DNA of 9,276 nucleotides from Actinobacteria bacterium UBA7422. GTDB lineage: Bacteria; Actinomycetota; Actinomycetes; S36-B12. Position numbers and translations under genes: made by a program. Under the pieces are notes generated by a model. That model saw only the letters and a list, made by a program, of their open reading frames with translations, ran no database searches and was not told the DNA's origin. Shown here in pieces: positions 5,602 to 9,276 of this stretch. Location of the stretch: positions 43,064-52,339 of the forward strand of contig DKME01000070.1 of NCBI GenBank assembly GCA_002469525.1. Reading direction: 5' to 3'. Each line of letters starts with the position of its first letter. The stretch's first letter is position 1.

Positions 5602-7368
5602 GTGGAACTCAATCAAATAGGTGTTGTGGGCCTGGGAACAATGGGATCAGGGATCGTTGAAGTTATTGCGCGATCTGGCTATTTCGTGATCGGTGTTGAC
5701 TTGGGTGAGAAGGGCACCAGTTACGCGGAATCTCGCATTCGTCGGTCAATTGAGCGTGGCGTCCATGGATCTAAGATCTCGACGGAGCAAGCGGAAGTGA
5801 TTCTTGCAAATGTTGAACTAACTACTGACCTCAGCCGTTTGGCAGACTGTGACCTCGTCATTGAAGCCATCACCGAAGACCTAGGCATTAAGTCAGAACT
5901 CTTCTTAGATTTGGACGCTATTTTGGGGCCAAATGCAATCATGGCAACCAACACTTCAGCACTCTCTGTAACCCAACTTTCCGTAGCAACCAGTCGACCG
6001 AGTCGCGTCATTGGAATGCACTTTTTCAATCCTGCAATGGTTCAAAAATTTGTGGAGATTGTCACGACGGTGACAACAGATGAAGCGATTATTACAACGT
6101 GCATGGACTTTGCCCAAAGCTTGGGCAAAGAGCCGGTTCTCGTCAATGACCGCGCGGGTTTTATCGCTAATTCATTGCTATTCGGATACTTAAACCAAGC
6201 CATAACGATGTATGAACAAAAATATGCATCCCGCGAAGACATCGATAGCGCAATGAAGTTTGGTTGTGGCCTGCCCATGGGCCCACTCGCACTGCTTGAC
6301 CTAATTGGTTTGGACACCTCGCTACAAATTCTTGACACCATGTACCGCGAGAGTAGAGACAGACTGCATGCACCTAGTGCCTTACTCAAACAATTAGTGT
6401 CGGCCGGAAGGCTTGGGCGCAAGAGTGGACATGGCTTTTACACGTATGAAGGAAACAACGTTCCGGTAGTAGTCAGTGACTCGCAGACACCCGCGCAGGA
6501 AGGTGCAATGGCCGCTTCGGGGATCACTTCGGTTGGAGTGGTCGGCTCTGGCACCATGGCAACGGGGATCGCATCCGTTTTCGCGTCGGCCGGTGTCAAT
6601 GTGCTGGTACTTACGCGAAGTAAGCAGCGATCACAGGAAGTTGTCAATTCTTTAGACGCTTCGTGGACCAAGCTGGTTGCAAAGAGTCGGATTACCGAAG
6701 AAGCAAAAAACGCACAGCTTGCGCGAATCACAACATGTGAAAATCCTGAAGAATTCGTGGGGAAGGTTGAATTAGTCATTGAGGCAATCGCTGAGGAACT
6801 TGCGCCCAAATGCGAGATTTTCGCAACACTGGACGGTCTGCTAGCCCCAGAAGTTATCTTCGCAACTACGACTTCCAGCCTATCTGTGATCGAGCTGGCA
6901 GCTTGCACTTCGCGAATGGACAAATTCCTTGGAATTCACTTCTTTAATCCGGCACCCGTGATGTCACTCGTTGAAGTCGTGAGCACCGTGGCTACTGAAC
7001 TCGCCGTGGTTGATCGGTGCACGCAACTCATGCGGGAACTCGGTAAGAACCCAGTTCTGTGCTCTGATCGTGCCGGTTTTATCGTTAATGCATTGCTATT
7101 TCCCTATCTCAACAATGCCATTGCCATGGCTTCAAGTAATTATGCGACCATCGAAGATATCGATACAGCGATGAAATTGGGTTGCGGTTATCCAATGGGG
7201 CCATTTGAGCTCCTCGACGCGGTTGGCCTTGACGTCTCACTCGCGATTGTCAATACGCTCTACCGTGAATTTCGCGAACCTGGCTTTGCCCCTGCTGCGC
7301 AATTAGAACACCTGGTTACCGCCGGATTCATCGGGCGTAAAGTTGGGCGAGGTTTCCGTAAGTACTAA
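5602..7368 (+). CDS. Fused two-copy 3-hydroxyacyl-CoA (3-hydroxybutyryl-CoA) dehydrogenase
   Basis: This 588-residue protein is two complete dehydrogenases joined head to tail (about 1-285 and 309-588) by a short linker. The family oxidises (S)-3-hydroxyacyl-CoA to 3-ketoacyl-CoA or runs in reverse. Copy 1 has the dinucleotide motif GLGTMG (10-15), Asp33 ending strand 2, Ser119, His140 in HFFNP, Glu152 and Asn190. Copy 2 has GSGTMA (315-320), TRS at 338-340 where copy 1 has the acidic residue, Ser425, His446, Glu458 and Asn496. Both His-Glu dyads are present, so both sites look catalytic. Both copies share DRAGFI-N-LLF, AMK-GCG-PMGP and GRK-G-GF blocks. Single-copy relatives are about 285 residues; tandem versions occur in actinobacteria. 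Within this operon it probably handles acetoacetyl-CoA/3-hydroxybutyryl-CoA upstream of crotonyl-CoA. Chain-length specificity cannot be read from sequence. Confidence 0.93.
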   Translation: MELNQIGVVGLGTMGSGIVEVIARSGYFVIGVDLGEKGTSYAESRIRRSIERGVHGSKISTEQAEVILANVELTTDLSRLADCDLVIEAITEDLGIKSELFLDLDAILGPNAIMATNTSALSVTQLSVATSRPSRVIGMHFFNPAMVQKFVEIVTTVTTDEAIITTCMDFAQSLGKEPVLVNDRAGFIANSLLFGYLNQAITMYEQKYASREDIDSAMKFGCGLPMGPLALLDLIGLDTSLQILDTMYRESRDRLHAPSALLKQLVSAGRLGRKSGHGFYTYEGNNVPVVVSDSQTPAQEGAMAASGITSVGVVGSGTMATGIASVFASAGVNVLVLTRSKQRSQEVVNSLDASWTKLVAKSRITEEAKNAQLARITTCENPEEFVGKVELVIEAIAEELAPKCEIFATLDGLLAPEVIFATTTSSLSVIELAACTSRMDKFLGIHFFNPAPVMSLVEVVSTVATELAVVDRCTQLMRELGKNPVLCSDRAGFIVNALLFPYLNNAIAMASSNYATIEDIDTAMKLGCGYPMGPFELLDAVGLDVSLAIVNTLYREFREPGFAPAAQLEHLVTAGFIGRKVGRGFRKY

Positions 7369-7373
7369 CGTGT

Positions 7374-7379
7374 AAGGGG
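7374..7379 (+). promoter_or_regulatory. Ribosome binding site of the small Cys/His protein gene
   Basis: AAGGGG lies seven bases before the GTG at 7387, in the 18-base gap after the dehydrogenase stop. It decides the start of this small gene. Confidence 0.65.
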
Positions 7380-7386
7380 TTGTGTC

Positions 7387-7668
7387 GTGGGGCGAAAGCA
7401 CCGAAGGGCGGTCAGCGAACCACGGCCATTTTCAGGTAGTGCGATTGCTACTGAGTCCCATCCCGATGGTGAGTGGCATGTGCGTAAATTAACCGGATCT
7501 GCCTCGACAAAAACCTATCGGTGCCCCGGGTGTGACCATGAAATTCGGCCGGCGACCCCGCATGTTGTTGCATGGCCGGCGGACATTCCGCAGGGCGCTG
7601 AGGAAAGGCGTCATTGGCACACGCCATGTTGGACACATCGAAGTTCTCGGGGTCCGCGAGGTCGATAG
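7387..7668 (+). CDS. Small conserved actinobacterial Cys/His protein, probable zinc site
   Basis: This is a 93-residue basic protein with an Arg-rich start (GRKHRRAVSEPRPF) and end (RSSRGPRGR). The middle holds a probable metal site: Cys46-x2-Cys49 (YRCPGCDHEI), His59 (PHVVAWP) and RHWHTPCW with His76, His78 and Cys81. Similar short proteins are widespread in actinobacteria and are often labelled 'ATP/GTP-binding protein', but I see no P-loop, so that label is not supported. The layout resembles a small treble-clef or zinc ribbon, and the basic ends could bind nucleic acid; both are inferences. The GTG start has AAGGGG seven bases upstream. Its TAG stop overlaps the proposed GTG of the hydrolase by one base, so the two are probably co-translated. 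Real function is unknown. Confidence 0.82.
   Translation: MGRKHRRAVSEPRPFSGSAIATESHPDGEWHVRKLTGSASTKTYRCPGCDHEIRPATPHVVAWPADIPQGAEERRHWHTPCWTHRSSRGPRGR
7658..7662 (+). promoter_or_regulatory. Ribosome binding site supporting the hydrolase start at 7668
   Basis: GAGGT lies five bases before the GTG at 7668, inside the last codons of the small Cys/His protein gene. It favours 7668 over the ATG at 7614 and the GTG at 7692. Confidence 0.5.
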
Positions 7669-8417
7669 TGACAATAATTTCACCAAATTCAGTGCTGCCC
7701 GCGACTCGGGAACAGGTTAGTTTTATCACGTCGGACTCGTTGACCATCGTCGGCGAATTAGCCAGTCCCATAAATCGTTCGAACACGGTGGCAACCGTAA
7801 TTTGTGTCCACCCGCTTCCCACCCATGGTGGCATGATGGACAGCCATATTTTGCGCAAGATGTCATGGCGATTGCCTGCTTTAGCTAATATTGCCGTTCT
7901 TCGTTTCAATACTCGAGGCACGACAAGCGTGAGAGGTACGAGCGAGGGTAGTTTTGACGCTTCACATGGGGAAGGTCTCGATCTCGCTGCGGCTATTTCT
8001 TTTGCCCAAGAGCGCGGTCTTCCCAATATTTGGGTCCTCGGGTGGTCATTTGGAACAGATGTAATTTTGCGCAATCTCGACTTCACTGGAATAAGCGGAG
8101 CTATTTTGCTCTCACCACCATTGCGGTACACGAGCCCCGAGGAACTTCTACGTTGGAATGGAGCAGGCCTTCCCGTTCACGCCTTGATACCGGAACATGA
8201 TGACTATCTTGTTCCCCAAGTAGCGCGTGAAAGATTCGCCAGGGCTAAGGACATTACGATTGAACCAGTCGTTGGAGCAAAGCACCTGTTGGTGGGGGAG
8301 AAGTTCGTCTACCAGGTGTTGAATCGAATCACGGAACTTGTCGCACCTCAATCTGCTCCTCTGCCCACCGAGTGGAACGGCGAGAGCGAGCGATGGACTG
8401 ACCTGCCCTCACACTAA
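7668..8417 (+). CDS. Alpha/beta hydrolase (COG2945-like), substrate unknown
   Basis: This is a 249-residue predicted serine hydrolase. After a first strand pair (QVSFITSDSLTIVGELASP, about 16-34) comes HPLPTHGGMMDSH (48-60), the oxyanion-hole region, which resembles the HPHPLYGGSMDN motif of COG2945 hydrolases. RFNTRGTTSVRGTSEGSFD (79-97) continues that pattern. The nucleophile elbow is GWSFG with Ser127, the likely acid is Asp178 or Asp179 (PEHDDYLVP), and the likely base is His206 (GAKHLLVG). The triad is complete and no signal peptide is seen, so it is probably cytoplasmic. The start at GTG 7668 overlaps the preceding stop (TAGTG) and has GAGGT upstream; the frame opens at 7614, but that would overlap the previous gene by 55 bases. 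As last gene of an acyl-CoA operon it could be an esterase or thioesterase, which is inference only. Confidence 0.88.
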   Translation: MTIISPNSVLPATREQVSFITSDSLTIVGELASPINRSNTVATVICVHPLPTHGGMMDSHILRKMSWRLPALANIAVLRFNTRGTTSVRGTSEGSFDASHGEGLDLAAAISFAQERGLPNIWVLGWSFGTDVILRNLDFTGISGAILLSPPLRYTSPEELLRWNGAGLPVHALIPEHDDYLVPQVARERFARAKDITIEPVVGAKHLLVGEKFVYQVLNRITELVAPQSAPLPTEWNGESERWTDLPSH

Positions 8418-9276
8418 ATTGCAGTAAACCGATTCACTTTGTCTAAGACTTTGGCGCGCAACTCGGGATCACTCACACCAAGACCAGCTTCGGGAGCAAG
8501 TGCAAGTACTCCAACCTTCCCCTGGTGCAGATTCCGGTGAACTTCGAAGGCGGCGTCTCCTGCTTGTTCAAGGGGAAAGACTCGTGAGAGGGTTGGGTGA
8601 ATGAGCCCTTTGGAAATCAGTCGATTAGCCTCAAATGCTTCACGGTAATTTGCAAAGTGGGTACCGACGATTTTCTTCAGGTTCATCCATAAAAATCTAT
8701 TGTCGTATTCGTGCATGAACCCTGAAGTCGAAGCGCACGTCGCAATAATTCCGCCTTTACGAGCGACATAGACACTCGCCCCGAAAGTTTCGCGCCCCGG
8801 ATGCTCGAAAACAATGTCGGGGTCTTCTCCGCCGGTGAGTTCACGAATCTTCTTACCCAGGCGTTGCCACTCTTTAGGGTCTTGGGTGTGTTCGTCTTTC
8901 CAAAACTTGTAATTTTCAACACTTCGGTCGATAACAAGATCCGCTCCCATAGACCTGACGATCTCGGCCTTCTCGGCGCTAGAAACGACACACACCGGTA
9001 TAGCTCCTCCGTTGAGTGCGTACTGGGTTGCATAAGACCCAAGCCCACCAGAGGCGCCCCAGATTAAAACGACATCGCCTTGTTTCATTCCTGCGCCGTT
9101 TTTTGAAACCAGTTGACGGTAAGCCGTTGAATTGACAAGTCCGGGAACAGCGGCCTCCTCCCATGTGAGGTGTTCGGGCTTTGGCATGAGTTGATTCGAC
9201 TTAACAACAGCGAGTTCAGCGAGTCCGCCAAAATTTGTTTCAAATCCCCAAATGCGTTGATCAGGATCAAGCATTG
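8414..9276 (-). CDS. ccr: Crotonyl-CoA carboxylase/reductase, C-terminal part (5' end outside window)
   Basis: Ccr uses NADPH and CO2 to convert crotonyl-CoA to (2S)-ethylmalonyl-CoA, in the cytoplasm. The last 286 or so residues are visible; whole enzymes have about 445, so roughly 160 are missing on the right. It is a medium-chain reductase: GASGGLGSYATQ is the NADPH-binding loop, and EHPGRETFGASVYV and HRNLHQGKVGVL are near-diagnostic of Ccr. The Phe-Glu pair in WGFETNFGG (codons 9244-9239) and the His of GTHFANYREA lie 195 residues apart, the same spacing as Phe170 and His365 of the Kitasatospora setae enzyme, so these CO2-pocket residues are kept and carboxylation is expected. The Asn at 81 is not visible. 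Its TAG stop overlaps the TAA of the convergent hydrolase gene, so it ends its own transcription unit. An ATG at 9274 is internal, not the start. Confidence 0.96.
   Translation of the reverse strand, partial: MLDPDQRIWGFETNFGGLAELAVVKSNQLMPKPEHLTWEEAAVPGLVNSTAYRQLVSKNGAGMKQGDVVLIWGASGGLGSYATQYALNGGAIPVCVVSSAEKAEIVRSMGADLVIDRSVENYKFWKDEHTQDPKEWQRLGKKIRELTGGEDPDIVFEHPGRETFGASVYVARKGGIIATCASTSGFMHEYDNRFLWMNLKKIVGTHFANYREAFEANRLISKGLIHPTLSRVFPLEQAGDAAFEVHRNLHQGKVGVLALAPEAGLGVSDPELRAKVLDKVNRFTAI

Noticed and set aside
7614..7667. Hydrolase start at ATG 7614
   Set aside because: It would overlap the small Cys/His gene by 55 bases, the added residues are unlike the family, and GTG 7668 has GAGGT five bases upstream.
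7448..8131. 227-codon - strand frame across the small gene and the hydrolase
   Set aside because: Both + strand genes have clear motifs; the antisense reading has none and no ribosome binding site.

Overview
The window looks like a chromosomal segment of an actinobacterium with GC content near 50% (estimated by eye), low for that phylum. Four signals support this. The end of an F1-ATPase operon (atpD, atpC) is followed by a PduO-type cobalamin adenosyltransferase and murA. MurA carries the Asp-for-Cys substitution typical of mycobacterial enzymes. There is a NucS/EndoMS mismatch endonuclease. There is also a small Cys/His protein of a kind common in actinobacteria. An uncultured aquatic lineage is possible, but that is a guess.

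Layout. 1-616: the 3' end of atpD and all of atpC, on the + strand. 648-1226: the adenosyltransferase gene on the - strand, convergent with atpC and divergent from murA. 1277-2530: murA (+). 2546-2866: a small single-pass membrane protein (-), convergent with murA. 2955-8417: a compact + strand unit of five genes: B12-dependent ethylmalonyl-CoA mutase (ecm/meaA), nucS, a fused two-copy 3-hydroxyacyl-CoA dehydrogenase, a small Cys/His protein and an alpha/beta hydrolase. 8414-9276: the C-terminal part of crotonyl-CoA carboxylase/reductase (ccr) on the - strand, running off the right edge. No gap between genes exceeds 90 bases, and no RNA gene, insertion sequence or CRISPR array was seen.

Function. 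Ccr makes ethylmalonyl-CoA from crotonyl-CoA, Ecm rearranges it to methylsuccinyl-CoA with adenosylcobalamin, and the adenosyltransferase can supply that cofactor. The 3-hydroxyacyl-CoA dehydrogenase can interconvert acetoacetyl-CoA and 3-hydroxybutyryl-CoA, upstream of crotonyl-CoA. Together they suggest the ethylmalonyl-CoA pathway for acetyl-CoA assimilation. The epimerase, methylsuccinyl-CoA dehydrogenase, mesaconyl-CoA hydratase, malyl-CoA lyase and mutase chaperone are not in view and may lie elsewhere.

Regulation. Four genes with divergent starts (adenosyltransferase, murA, membrane protein, ecm) begin with GTG exactly six bases after a -10-like hexamer and have no usable ribosome binding site, which suggests leaderless mRNAs. 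A perfect 8-base inverted repeat is centred on the adenosyltransferase start codon. I saw no plainly new system. The most interesting points are this start architecture, the two unlike cofactor sites in the fused dehydrogenase, and mismatch repair nuclease NucS embedded in a B12/acyl-CoA operon.
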